Assembly (NCBI GenBank): GCA_021234155.1
Contig: JAJEKV010000062.1
Span: 4,655,025-4,719,024, forward strand
DNA: 64,000 nt
Reading direction: 5' to 3'
From: Isoetes taiwanensis
Lineage: Eukaryota > Streptophyta > Lycopodiopsida > Isoetales > Isoetaceae
Part shown: in pieces, positions 34,497 through 45,225 of the stretch
Layout of the letters: each line of letters starts with the position of its first letter
Position numbering within the stretch: the first letter of the stretch is position 1
Program-made: the position numbers and the translations under genes
The notes under the pieces: model-generated
What the model saw: the letters and a program-made list of their open reading frames with translations, nothing else
Told to the model about the DNA's origin: nothing
Database searches by the model: none

Positions 34497-34665
34497 GAAG
34501 CAAACTTCATGTAATGGAGAACGCAATGGGGAAAGCCATGCTTGCCGCCCCCATGACCTACAGAATCAGGGACCACCGTTGAGGCACGACCTGATTCTGC
34601 AGGTCATGGGGCAGCAAGAGTGGCCGATCCCATTTTGTTCTCCAATGTCAAGCAAAGATAAACCG
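34497..34665. repeat. Long imperfect hairpin upstream of the small gene
   Basis: Arms of about 75 bases share CATGACCTRCAGAATCAGG, TGGAGAAC and AATGGG in mirrored order around 34580. The shape is like a miRNA/siRNA precursor or a MITE. I do not recognise a known miRNA in it. Confidence 0.6.
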
Positions 34666-34987
34666 GATTCTATAGGTTTATGCAAGGACGTTTGTCATTC
34701 TTGATCAAAATGGCTCAAGAATTTTCCACAATGCTGGCATACTTTGCTTGACATTTCACAATATCCCTTTACAGGACATTCCAGCGTGGCTTCCACACAT
34801 TCCAGCGTGGAATGTCCTAATGACATTCTTATATACTGAAACCAAAGGTCCAATGGCAAAAAAGCCTATTCCACGTCAAATTTTGTAGATAGCCTAAAAT
34901 TCCAAAAACAATAGGCCGGCCGCAATTGCAGAACTGCCAATTCTTTTAGGGTTCCAAGTCCGGCAAACGAAGTGCAAGGCATCAGCT

Positions 34988-35272
34988 ATGTCCGCCACGG
35001 TGAAAGAAGTGGCGAGAACCCTCCGGCACATGAAGGTTAGGGATGTTCCTGATTATGTCAAAACCAATTTTCACAAGGATAAGCTGGCCCAAACCTGGGA
35101 TCGTTTGATGGAAGAGTACCACAACAAATATATTCGAACCTCCAGCATTGAACCCCTCCATCATATCCTCTGGAGCGTTGGAATCACTGGTTACTTGGTG
35201 GGTTTGCCCACAGAGCTTCGCCATCTCCGGCGCGAGGAAGAGGCTCGGCTTCTTGGAAAGGGTCATCATTGA
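34988..35272 (+). CDS. Small conserved plant protein, candidate mitochondrial ATP synthase small subunit
   Basis: A 94-residue intact ORF with a true ATG. It contains VRDVPDYVKTNFHKDKLAQTW and KYIRTSSIEPLHHI, then one hydrophobic segment (LWSVGITGYLVGLP, about residues 60-75) and a charged tail ending in two histidines. From memory this pattern matches a small conserved plant protein family linked to the mitochondrial F1Fo-ATP synthase membrane part; the exact subunit is uncertain. One coding exon is followed 18 bases after the stop by a strong donor GTAAGT (35291), with an acceptor TTAATGCAG ending at 35976, so the transcript probably has a 3'UTR intron and is a genuine gene rather than a retrocopy. 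It is the most housekeeping-like gene in the window. Confidence 0.75.
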   Translation: MSATVKEVARTLRHMKVRDVPDYVKTNFHKDKLAQTWDRLMEEYHNKYIRTSSIEPLHHILWSVGITGYLVGLPTELRHLRREEEARLLGKGHH

Positions 35273-35290
35273 TCAATCTGTGGCAGCCTG

Positions 35291-35976
35291 GTAAGTGACC
35301 TCATATAACCTTGTTACTGGAATTGATGCCAAACAATTACATTCTTTTCTGCTTATTTGAGGACAAGCACATACCGTCATTGATAGATATGCCGTTATAG
35401 GGTTGTAGCTTTTTTATTTATTAAACTATTACGAGCTCTGAGTAAGCTTGTAGATCCAATGATATCAGCAAGTTAGTATGAAAATATCACAGAAAGTTAA
35501 CCTACTTTCCTTGCTCCCTATCCCAGCATATTTTCTATGCCAGCTATTAAGAATATCTTTCACTGCTATAGATAATATAGAGTTGCAATTATTAAGTTTC
35601 TTTTGTTAGTCTGTTTTCATTACCATCAGCTTTGTTGCTTTGAATGAACAGACGAAATTTTAAATAGAAGTGATGATTGTGGAGGCTCGATTATATGTTT
35701 AATTGTATGTTTTTGTCAACCCAGATGATTTATCGAGACCATTTATTTCATTTCTTAGCCAAAATCAAATTTTCCTGCTCGGAAATGTGCTAGTCTGGTG
35801 ATCCTTTCTATTTATATTATTATCTTATAAGTTACTGTTAATGTTTCAATGTAAAGAAATGGTAGAGTTTTAGCACACATTGTGTTGTGTTTGTGAAGAT
35901 ATAATCAGAATGTGAGTGAGATAGTGATGCTATTTAACTTCTCATGTGTTGTTTGTTTGTTCTGCTATTAATGCAG
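35291..35976 (+). other. Probable 3'UTR intron of the 94-residue gene
   Basis: Donor CTG|GTAAGT and acceptor GCTATTAATGCAG. The downstream exon (from 35977) has no long ORF. AATAAA-type signals occur at about 36486 and again in a tandem copy about 50 bases on. Confidence 0.55.
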
Positions 35977-36475
35977 ATGGTGTCCAGGAATAATATGGCT
36001 ATAAGATCTGATTTTGAGATAAACTCAATGGCAGTTAAAGTGCTTATTACATGTCTATTTGAACTCTCACTATTCTTTCAGTTTGCAACTTGAATAAGCA
36101 TGATCATGATTGGTATGGAAGCAAGAAGTGCTGAGTTAGCTGTTTAAAAAACATGTTTTTGATGGTATAAAGTGTCAGGTGCATAGTAGATTATGCTAAG
36201 CACCTATAATTTAGATTACTATGCGTTGAAGCATGAAACTTCTTCTTAGGTCTGAAACCGTGGTGATCAAGAAAAGGCTTGAGATTCTATAGAAACATTG
36301 TATGCTGTACCACTAAAATTATGCATTGGGGTTCTCAACTGAAATTGAAACAATGATGTTAGAAATACTTTGTGAAACGATAAAATGAACCTAGGCTAAT
36401 TAGTCAAGCTTCAGATTGAGCCAGTTCTTGGTCAAGATCAAAAGAACCAAAATGTTTTCATACGGATATGATGGT

Positions 36476-36575
36476 CTTCGAGATTAATAAAATGAATGAA
36501 TACCATTCGTGGCTAAAATTTGTGTTTCGAGATTAATAAAATGAATGAATACCATCCATGGCTAAAATTTGTGTT
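36476..36575. repeat. Tandem duplication of a ~50-bp unit
   Basis: The unit TCGAGATTAATAAAATGAAT...AAATTTGTGTT occurs twice in succession with two or three differences. Each copy contains AATAAA, so the duplication doubles a possible polyadenylation signal of the upstream gene. Confidence 0.7.
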
Positions 36576-36594
36576 TTATATTCAATGCTTTAAA

Positions 36595-36840
36595 CATTTT
36601 GAAGAATATAATAGAATAAAGTAGGCTTTTATCATCCACAGAGACCAATGGGCCTGTGGGACAAAAAAGAAAAAGAAAAAGAAAAGAGAGCGCAGCAAAC
36701 CGTGGCAATAATAAGAATGCTGTCAAACTGTACAAGTATACATAGGAAATAAGAATGCTGTCAAAACTGTACAAGAATTGATGTCAAACTGTACAAGTAT
36801 ACATAGGAACAAAATGGTCTATAGGCAAAACACTGTAAGG
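36595..36840 (-). repeat. LINE 3'-end fragment
   Basis: It carries the family phrase TTTTATCATCCACAGAGACCAAT near its end and the TGCTGTCAAACTGTACAAG block, which is tandemly repeated about three times (36714-36806). It is the minus-strand relative of the 27.6-kb 3' end. Confidence 0.6.
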
Positions 36841-37590
36841 CCAAATTTGAGGCATTGAATCCTGCATATTTTCAGAATCACTACATCTCTTGTAATTTGC
36901 TTTAGTGAATATTTTCTATTTTTCACTACATGCAAGGGATGACTGATCTATGTACTACTTTGTAATTGCACATGCAAAAGCATGATGCTACCAACATAAA
37001 CAATGGAAACAACATTAGATATCCAAAAACAAGTCCTCATTGTGCAAGTCTAGCGTTAGGCAGGCTTGTGGTTTAAGAGAGAAAGAGAAGAAAACGCCAA
37101 AGCTTAGGTGAACGTGAGAAAAGACACTTGATTTATTGTCTGGTTGATAACATATTGTATACTTTCTTGAACTTTACAAAGTCTCATCCCATATAGAAGA
37201 TTCTAGTACATGACTACTAGAGACAGTAACCCAATGCCAACGTCTACCGCTTGATTAACATCACACATTAGGCGATTAAAAATTTGAGTTGGTGCAAGAA
37301 AGGTGTACACAAGTCTCAGGCCCTCAATTTCTGCTCCAATGTTATATTTAGTAGTTCTATGTCACTTCATGGACAAATGTGATAATAGGTATTGTTGTGC
37401 GTCATGAGCAAGTGGGAGATTTATCTAGTTTTTTAGCACACATCCCCCCCTTTTCACCCCTCGGCACTCCAAAACACACACAACAATTTCTGCAATTCTA
37501 GCCTATCCGCGTGAACTCCTCACCTAAAATTATTTCTTAGATCTCTTAGATTTTGTATCAACGGCCAGGAAAATAAAAAACTCCAAGAAA
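36841..37590. other. Intergenic, no gene recognised
   Basis: AT-rich; no coding or structural signal is supported. Confidence 0.35.
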
Positions 37591-37592
37591 AT

Positions 37593-37886
37593 TTGCCTTC
37601 GTTTTCTAACTTCGGTGCGATGGTGCAAAGCAACGTTTTTTCTCGACTCGAATGCAAGGATACTTTGAAGCTTTTGGATTGCAGCATTAGGGCAAAGGCT
37701 ACAGCTTACTCTAGAAGAAATTGCCTTTATTTCCTAACTTTGGCACGATGGTTCAACGTATCATTTTTCTCACCCAATTATAAGGATGTTTGGAAGCTTT
37801 TGGATTGCAGCATTAGAGCAAAGGCTGCCGCTTACTCTTATGTTACTGCCTTTGCCTCGATTTTTTATGTTGATATTGCAAAGTAG
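37593..37886 (+). other. Unrecognised ORF made of two tandem ~44-residue copies
   Basis: The 97-codon frame starts with a real ATG. It repeats a unit containing FLTLARWFNV/FSNFGAMVQS, then KLLDCSIRAKAxAYS, reflecting an underlying ~130-bp DNA duplication (about 37590-37715 and 37722-37850). No family is recognised, and it may be non-coding. Confidence 0.35.
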
Positions 37887-38061
37887 CTACGAAACTAATT
37901 GCTTTCTTTTGAAACGAAAATTATATTCATTTTTTTTTTTGAAGGATCAGACATATATTAATTGAAACTCATCAATGACATACATACGCCCAGTGATATC
38001 ATACACGTACATAACTTATTTGTTTATGTAGGGATAACCACTCGGCTGTGAAGCTGAACTT

Positions 38062-38326
38062 TTATAAGAGTGATGAAAGAGAGTCGTGAGCTTGAAAAGC
38101 CCACCCCTCTTCCTCAAATGCTGCAAGATATTGGCGGACCTTTTGTTTTAAAGATGGCCATATGTTACTAGGGTATAGATATTCTTGGGAGAACACAAAT
38201 TTTCTCCGCCTCTTCCATATTAGCCATAAAAGCCATCCTTTGCATAGATTCAAAGCAACTTTTTTTTTAAGTTTGCCAAGATGATGGATACAGGCCTAAC
38301 AAGATCTCCTTTGGGTGTGTCTTTTC
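38062..38326 (-). pseudogene. C-terminal end of the interrupted LINE ORF2
   Basis: It includes KGWLLWLIWKRRRKFVF and, in a neighbouring frame just upstream, ILLGLYPSSW, matching the 28.9-kb copy. This is the continuation of the ORF2 at 39920-40170, cut off by the 38327-39912 insertion. It ends with a stop at about 38062. Confidence 0.75.
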
Positions 38327-39919
38327 CGCCTAGCCTAAGGCATCCTTGCTTCCCAGTAAAGGCGCCTGTGCCCCGCCCCGCTTCAGGGCCAACATCAAGC
38401 ACTAGCAGTGCAAAAGGATCAAAGATCAAGGCCGGAGGGTGATTTAGCGGCAACGCTCAAAGATCAAGGCGGAGGATTCAAAGATCAACGTGGTTTGGGA
38501 ATCAAAGGGCTAGCATCCAAATTTTATGAATTCGCCCACTTCAAAGCAACCTGCAGATTCAGCAAAGAGCCCTCACCCCAATTCTTTTGCCATTCTAGTC
38601 CTGGTTTGGTTTGGCCCCCGTAATCAGTTTGGATTGTGCGTATTCTTATTTTGGGTTGTTGGGGGTATTTGGTCGTTGTCGGACCAATAAGACCAATAGT
38701 TGCTCCCCGCCCACGGCAACAAACAACCAACCATCTTAGATTAGATTTGAACCAAGCTTCCTTTATGCCCGTGAAGGTTATGCAAGCTTAATCTAGCTTA
38801 GCAAGTGGCACGCCACGCTGTGTTTTACGCCATGACCGGCGGGCTCGGGTAAAAATGCTAGCACATCTGGCGGGATCTTCTCCAGCCAGCCTTCCTTGAA
38901 ATTAGAGATAAACTTTGCCCATGTCTCTCGGCAGTGGTAGAACATGACACCTTATCTCCCGCCTTTGGAACGCATAATGTTTACCCCTATCATTATGATA
39001 GAAGCTAAGCGGTTCCTTCAGATAATTATGCTTTCTTCCAAGACCTCGCGAATGGTCCTATAGAGCCACCACCCTTTCCTAGGCCGCAGGTCTGCGTAGA
39101 TAGCAATTAATACGTGACCGATCTACAACTAGACGGCGGAATGCACGAGACTTATCTAGGGCCTAACATGAGCACGATGCGATAACGGAGACAGCTCAAA
39201 TTCATGCAAGGACACTATCATGACCGATGTACCCGTGTAACTCCGTGTGCGCATACGTGACGCACTTCTCACAAGCATGGGGGAGCGGTCCCATCACCGA
39301 TAGGCGATCCAGAGCAAGATAGAGGCCTCAATGCTGCGATAGCGGGCTACCGAAACATATTCTTGCTCGATGTCAACATGCCGCAAAGTTTTTCACCGAT
39401 ATTATGCATATTCAGCACCTAGTATTGCCGCGGCCGTGGTGGGGCCGGGGCCCGGACGGATGCACCTTCGTCATATAGTCGCATTACACTTCAAAGACCT
39501 CTCGGGGCCATTATTATATGTGCTCCAAAGACGCTAGCGGTCATTTGAAGAGTACTAGATTCTCTGTTCAGGAGGATCTCTCCCCTGTACAGTTAACTAG
39601 ATGACGGGGGGAGTTGTGCAAAGTCCGAGAGGCTCGGATGCAGAGCAAATGGGCAGTGTACAGAGGGGGCACAACTATCATTCGCGACCATTGGCCTGAG
39701 AACCCTTGGCTGGGATACGTATAGTGCCTTATTAGTTAGTTCTCTTTTTGTTATGTCTTTCATGTTTTGTTATGGGGCTTTGTCTCCATGTTGTGTTTTG
39801 TTTAGGCTTATGCCTCTTTGTTCTGTAGGGGGCTCACGCCCTCTTTTCTTTGTTTGGGTCCCATAACCCGATAGGGTTCTCGTGGACGATAAAAAACTTA
39901 TCTTTATCTTTATCTTTTC
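38320..39919 (+). mobile_element. LINE-like insertion inside the minus-strand LINE
   Basis: The insert 38327-39912 is bounded by a 7-bp repeat TCTTTTC (38320-38326 and 39913-39919). Removing it restores continuous LINE coding sequence across the junction. Its 3' end carries the family phrase GTGGACGATAAA and a short (ATCTTT)n tail, so it is a plus-strand LINE of the 27.6-kb type. The body has no ORF of note. The 38780-39700 part is unusually CpG-rich for this window, which may be real or a sequencing artefact. Confidence 0.7.
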
Positions 39920-42900
39920 TGAAATAGAAGTCTCAAACTCTTCCTTCAATTTTTCCCATACTGATCAGAGTTCCCTACAATGCATAAAGCAGTGTTCAAT
40001 TGTTTCTCCTTCTCGCTTGCACATTGGGAAACTCGGTGATAAATCATTGTTGAACTTTTTCGCTAATATGTTTACCCTGCTTGCTCTGTGAATAATTTGC
40101 CATATATAGCAGTGTGGATACCTTTGGTGGCAGGTGGCTCCTCCAAACTCCTTTCCATATTTGAGTGACATGGTTATCTTCTAATGTTAACTCCCATTGA
40201 GAGGGGAGACTTATCAATTCATGCACATGTAGGGCCTTGTATGCTTTTAAAACAAAATATTTTTTTATCAAGATTTTCACGAGGTAAGCAGAAAGCACCT
40301 ACTTGTGGAACCGCATAAGGCGGAATATTATCACGTACCATGTTCCAAATTCGCCTATCACACGTTCTCAAGTTAAACTTGCTTTGGAATGACTCCCAGG
40401 GACATTGTACCCCACTTCGATACCAATCTCTAATGCAAGATAAACCTGCCCCAATCCATCTATTTTGTGTTCTTTTATTCACCACCGAGAAAAGTGGCAC
40501 ATGGCCTCTGTTGGTTTCCACTTGCAGCCACCACAAAGGCATAGACACAGAGGTACAATTTTTGATATCCAGGCTCCCAAGCTTTTAATAGTCCTTTAAG
40601 AAATGGCGAAGCTCCTGCATATGGTCTCAATTTATAAAAGAGGGCCCAGGGCAGATCTGCTTTATGAAATGGTTTTATGCAAGGCGTACCGTGAATTAGT
40701 GATTGTTTTAAAAGCTCAAGGCCCGGAGATTTCGAGTCCTATTGGAGAACTAAGATCTTACTGTGCGACTTAAATTCGAGCATTCCTAGACCCCCTTGAG
40801 CTTTGGATCTTAGACACTTTCTCCATGCTACTTTGACATTTGCTCCTTCCTCATTTCCACCCCAGACAAAAGTTCGCACCATTTTTGTTAACTCTGCTGG
40901 CTTTGATTCAGGAGCCAACAACACCGATGCAGCGTAAATATGAGTACTGCTAAGCACTGGCTTAGCTACAACGATCCTTCCTGCCATGGAGAGTTTACTG
41001 GCCTTCCACTATCTCAAATGTTTGTCTAAACTGAGCAAGATCTCATCCCATAAGTTCGAGGATGAAGTGCATACCCCGATTGGAATGCCGAGCAACTTTG
41101 ATGAAGACCCAACAGGTACTATGGTCCAAGGGAAAGTGCTGATGTGAGTCAGAAGGGGCTCATCTAATGGCCAAATAGCTGCACATTTGCCCCAATTGAG
41201 AAAAGAACCTGATGCTATAGAGAAAGAATCCAGTAACTGCTTCGCATTCAAGAGATCTTCCGAGGCTTCTAAGAACAAAAAAATATCATCGGCATATTGA
41301 TTACAGATTTGTTGCAATCCATCTGACATCTGTAGCCCTGTTAAAACCCTATCTTTCACTGCTGCAAGTAGCACTTGCGGTAGTCCTTCTGCAACAATGT
41401 TAAAAAGGAAAGGCACCAAGGGGCATCCTTGTCTAATGCCCCTGCTTACGTTGAAAATAGGGGAGGTCTCTCCCAAAACTAACATAGATGCACGCGATGA
41501 TTTCAACAGCTTTGCCACAATACTGGTAAACTCCTGTCCATAGCCAAAAGCAAGCAACATCTTATCCAAAAAGGACCAGCTCACACTGTCATATGCCTTT
41601 TCAAAGTCAAGTTTTAGGTAAAGCACGTTTTGATGTGTCTTTCTTGCCCAATGTATGCCTTCTAAAGCAGCGGCAATATTACTGAGAATACTTCTGCCTG
41701 GAATAAATCCTGACTGAACATCAGATATATGATCCACCAGAATAGGTTTTATTTTTTCCGCATAACCTTTTGCTATAATTTTGTAAAAGGTTGATAACAG
41801 AGTAATAGTTCTCCAATCCCCTATGGACTTCGGTTCTTTCACCTTTGGGATTAGGGTGATACATCCAGTGTTTAATTTGCTATCAAGTTTATCTGCATGT
41901 AGAAAGTCCTGATAAGCACTGTACACAAGAGGCTGTACCCATTCCCAGTATCCTTGAAAGAATTCTGCTGGAATGCCATCTAGACCCGGACATTTATTTT
42001 TAGCTAGAGAGTAGACGGCCTCACGCAACTCTTCAATGGATAACGGTTGTCCCAGTTGTTCCCTTTGCGTAGCGGATACCTTAGATACAACTTTTGAGAG
42101 AATTAACTCCTCAAAGCAATCTTGAAAATATATATTCTTCTTCTTAAAAAAATCTTCAAAATGTTTAGAGATGAACTCCTTCACCTGTTGTGGGTTTCGG
42201 ATAATGAGTCCATCCTCTCCCTGTACTGAAGATAATATGGCTGCTTGTTTCCTCTGCATTGCTACTCTAAAAAAGAAACCTGTGCATTTGTCACCTTCCT
42301 TGATCCACGTCAATCCTGCTTTAGTCCTTGCTTGTTGAATTTTGATTTGTTCTAGCCTCTTAATTTTCTCTAGAACTATCTTTTCCCTTTCGCCTGTGCT
42401 AGTGCCAATTCTTTTAAGTTCTGTCAATTCTTTGTAAAGTGATTCCAACAAAACATTTTCCTCGGCCACCTTGTTACGATCCCAAGCCTTAGCAAATTTT
42501 TTGACTGCTGCCAGAGCTGCAATCATTGCTTCCATTCCCTGTTTATTTTTACTAGCCGCTGTCCAAATCTGCTTATATTGATCTTTAAAATTTGCATCTT
42601 TAAGAATTCTGGGGTTCAACTTGAAGAATGTCTTTAGCAGTTTAGAAGTACTAACTCTAGAAGAGCATATAATTTGCAGATTATGATCCGAAATAGAATT
42701 CTCTAAAAAATTATGACGGTATAGTGATATGTTCATTTCTTGCAAGACCCGAGAGTTTACATAACATCTATCGTGCCATGCATATGCCCTGCCATCTCCA
42801 ATCCAACCATTACACCACGTGAAACCTGGGTCTCCCTGTAGTTCCATGAATCCCAATTTATTAAGCATGCTCAGCCACTGTTCCCTTTCGAATCCATGCA

Positions 42901-43384
42901 CAACCTCAATCCCGCTGCCATATCTGTCGCTACTAGTTTACACCATATTAAAGTCCCCAACAATAATCCACCTTATATCTCTGTCAAAGTGTTTCAGTCT
43001 GTTCTTCACACTGGCCCACATGGAAGCTCTTTGCCTGGCTTGATTATGTGCACAGATATTTATTACTCCCCATTTTTTACCATGAGCGTACCAAGTTACT
43101 ATTGCGCACCTCCCAAAATGATCTGTATATGTCGATAAGAGATTCAACTATTTTCGCCATGCAATAAAAGTTCCCGCACTAGAGCTGCCACTAGACGACA
43201 TGATGCCCACATAATCTTTTCCTAGTATGTTAAGCAGAACCCCAATTTCTTCCTTCTTCCATTTATGCTCCTATAAACAAACAATATCTGGAGAATTTTT
43301 TTTCAACGCTAAAGATAGCCTACAGCCTTTGGCTTCAGAGGATTTTACCCCCCTGATGTTCCAGCTAAGGATTTTATGCTCCAT
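39920..43384 (-). pseudogene. LINE ORF2: AP endonuclease, reverse transcriptase, zinc motif
   Basis: This enzyme would nick target DNA and copy the LINE RNA onto it. It starts at the ATG at 43384 (HKILSWNIRGVKS, endonuclease start). The endonuclease part is broken by stops at 43271-43273 (TAG), 43148-43150 (TAG) and 42938-42940 (TAA), and includes IIVGDFNMV. A 630-codon open stretch (42901-41009) carries the RT: CPGLDGIPAEFF, FEKAYDSVSW (motif A), GIRQGCPLVPFLFN (motif B) and QYADDIFLF (motif C). More stops follow at about 41007. The zf-RVT segment (FPMCKRE...EHCFMHC) is at about 40000-40050. The protein is inactive as sequenced, though the RT core is well kept. Confidence 0.9.
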
Positions 43385-43936
43385 TAGAAAAAATATTCGA
43401 CTGTTTGAGTGATGTCGTCTCAAAGCGCTGTTCTCCCAATCTTGGTATAACTCTCCTTTTTGTTGGCATTCCATCCGCAATATGCTCTATATTTTCATCC
43501 ATTGGTAAATCCGTCCATCTGTTATTATGCACTGGAAACTGCTCATTTGGCAACTTGATATTCTATTGCCATATACTCAGTTAGTGCTTCCTCATTATGA
43601 TTCTCTGTTGCTTGAACATTGGAACAGTATGACCTCATTCACACGTTCCTTTCTATTATCTATGTTTTCCCCTCGTTCTTGCTTCTTGTCCAATTCTGTA
43701 TTACCTTTAGATGGTAAATTAACTTCACATTTCATTTCACCTGAGTTTAAATGATCCTTCTCTCCTTTTTTTTTCCCATTTAGTTCTATTCCCTTTTCAC
43801 CTGTTACCTTGACATTGTCTTGCAGTTTTGTCGCCTTTTCTCCTGCTACTTTGTCATTACCTTATGATTCTCTCCAGAACACAAAACAATCTTCCAGACC
43901 CTTAATTTCCATTGTGGAAAACATTCTTCTAATCTC

Positions 43937-44716
43937 TCACCCGTTTATGAGTCTTAACTTGAACAGTGAGTAGTACGTCCCACTTTGCACAAGAGTGAAC
44001 TGTGGAATACCCTCCGCTGTTGTAATACCCACACAGATCCTTGGCCCTTTTGCAATCGAGTGAGTTATATATGTGCCCAGATTCTTTGCTATGGCAATTA
44101 AAAATTCTGCGTCAAGCATATCCATTAGAAGCTGTTCAATCTCAAGCCAGCAAGGAAGTTTAACAGCTGACAGTTTATCTGGGGTAAAACCTGGAGAATA
44201 GTACTTGTACAACACAAATTCCCCCTCGAAGCGATCTACTCCTCTAGAGACTATAGTTTCCACAGCTTTCTCATCATCAAATAGTATTAGGAAAAAGTTG
44301 CCCCCAATAGCTTTGATGCTTTGAAATTGTGGCAAATTCAAAGCATCGAGATGCCTGGTAAGCCAATTTTGTATCTTCTTGTAGTCCAGAAAGCCTCCTG
44401 TAAAAAACCCCACCACTACCTTAGAGATTACATTTTCCATATTCTTAATATGCCTCGAATGGTTTATCTCAGTTACTTTAATATTGCAATGTTCTGGCTT
44501 GAAGCCTGCTAATTGGAGAAGCTGTTCTAGATTTGTAGACAAGTTTTTAGAGGAAAGAGAGTTCAAGGCTTCTTCTACTATGCCACTACGGGATTCATTT
44601 GGGACTCCTTTCTTAATCCATTCACAGAACCTGGGTCTTATAATTCTTTCTAAAGTATTACCCTGTTTCCACGAGTTAGATCTCTTAGCTTCGTTATTGT
44701 TCACAGTGGGCTCCAA
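43937..44716 (-). CDS. LINE ORF1 protein (DUF4283-like)
   Basis: A 259-codon open frame upstream of ORF2 on the same strand. The middle has the pattern of plant LINE/retroelement ORF1 proteins with DUF4283: a FFTGGFLDYKKIQNWL stretch, ...FFLILFDDEKAVETIVSRG, then YKYYSPGFTPDKL and LPCWLEIEQLL. It probably binds LINE RNA. No CCHC knuckle is visible in this frame, as if the C-terminus were lost or shifted. The 44720-45200 region upstream is the 5' part of the element, with a broken reading frame beginning near 45183. Confidence 0.75.
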   Translation of the reverse strand: MEPTVNNNEAKRSNSWKQGNTLERIIRPRFCEWIKKGVPNESRSGIVEEALNSLSSKNLSTNLEQLLQLAGFKPEHCNIKVTEINHSRHIKNMENVISKVVVGFFTGGFLDYKKIQNWLTRHLDALNLPQFQSIKAIGGNFFLILFDDEKAVETIVSRGVDRFEGEFVLYKYYSPGFTPDKLSAVKLPCWLEIEQLLMDMLDAEFLIAIAKNLGTYITHSIAKGPRICVGITTAEGIPQFTLVQSGTYYSLFKLRLING

Positions 44717-45225
44717 GTTTCCACAGTTTTTCAGCTCCTCTTGCTTACCATCGGTACTAAGATCTACGATTATAGGCTCTGGAATAGAACTACATGAGAT
44801 GCTTACCCCTTTTTTTCTTTTCCAGACTTCTAGTTTGTCACTTCCAGTTCAATTCTTTCTCCTGCACTCGAGCCATGTCTCACTGAATCCGCCTCCTCCT
44901 GTCCCTGCAAACCCCAGATGGCGCTTGCGCTTTGTTTTCGAACCCCTTCTGTTTCTTTTATTGCGCTGCCGGGGTTTTCCCCTTTGTCCTCTACTGTATT
45001 TCCCTCTTTGCCCTTTGTCTGGATTGAATCGCCCAATGCCCCTAGTTCATTGTTGCTAGATGCTGCCAGGTTGCTATACGCCGAAATATTTGCTCCGATT
45101 CCTGAGGAGGCCCTCGGCCTCCAATTTTTCCTACTGGATTACCATTTCCATTTGCCGCAGAGGCGGTCGCCCTGTTCGTCGCCATGTTCGCGCCCTGTTC
45201 ATCTCCTCACGAAAATTATATTCAT

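Larger units (their letters stand above)
37914..45225 (-). mobile_element. Full-length LINE with 17-bp target-site duplications
   Basis: The element body runs 45208 (5') to 37931 (3', poly-A seen as T-run). It is flanked by ACGAAAATTATATTCAT at 37914-37930 and 45209-45225, a 17-bp duplication typical of target-primed reverse transcription. It holds ORF1 (DUF4283-like), an APE endonuclease, RT, a zf-RVT zinc motif and the C-terminal WLIWKRRR block. A separate plus-strand insertion (38327-39912) splits its 3' part. Without the insertion it is about 5.7 kb. Confidence 0.88.
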
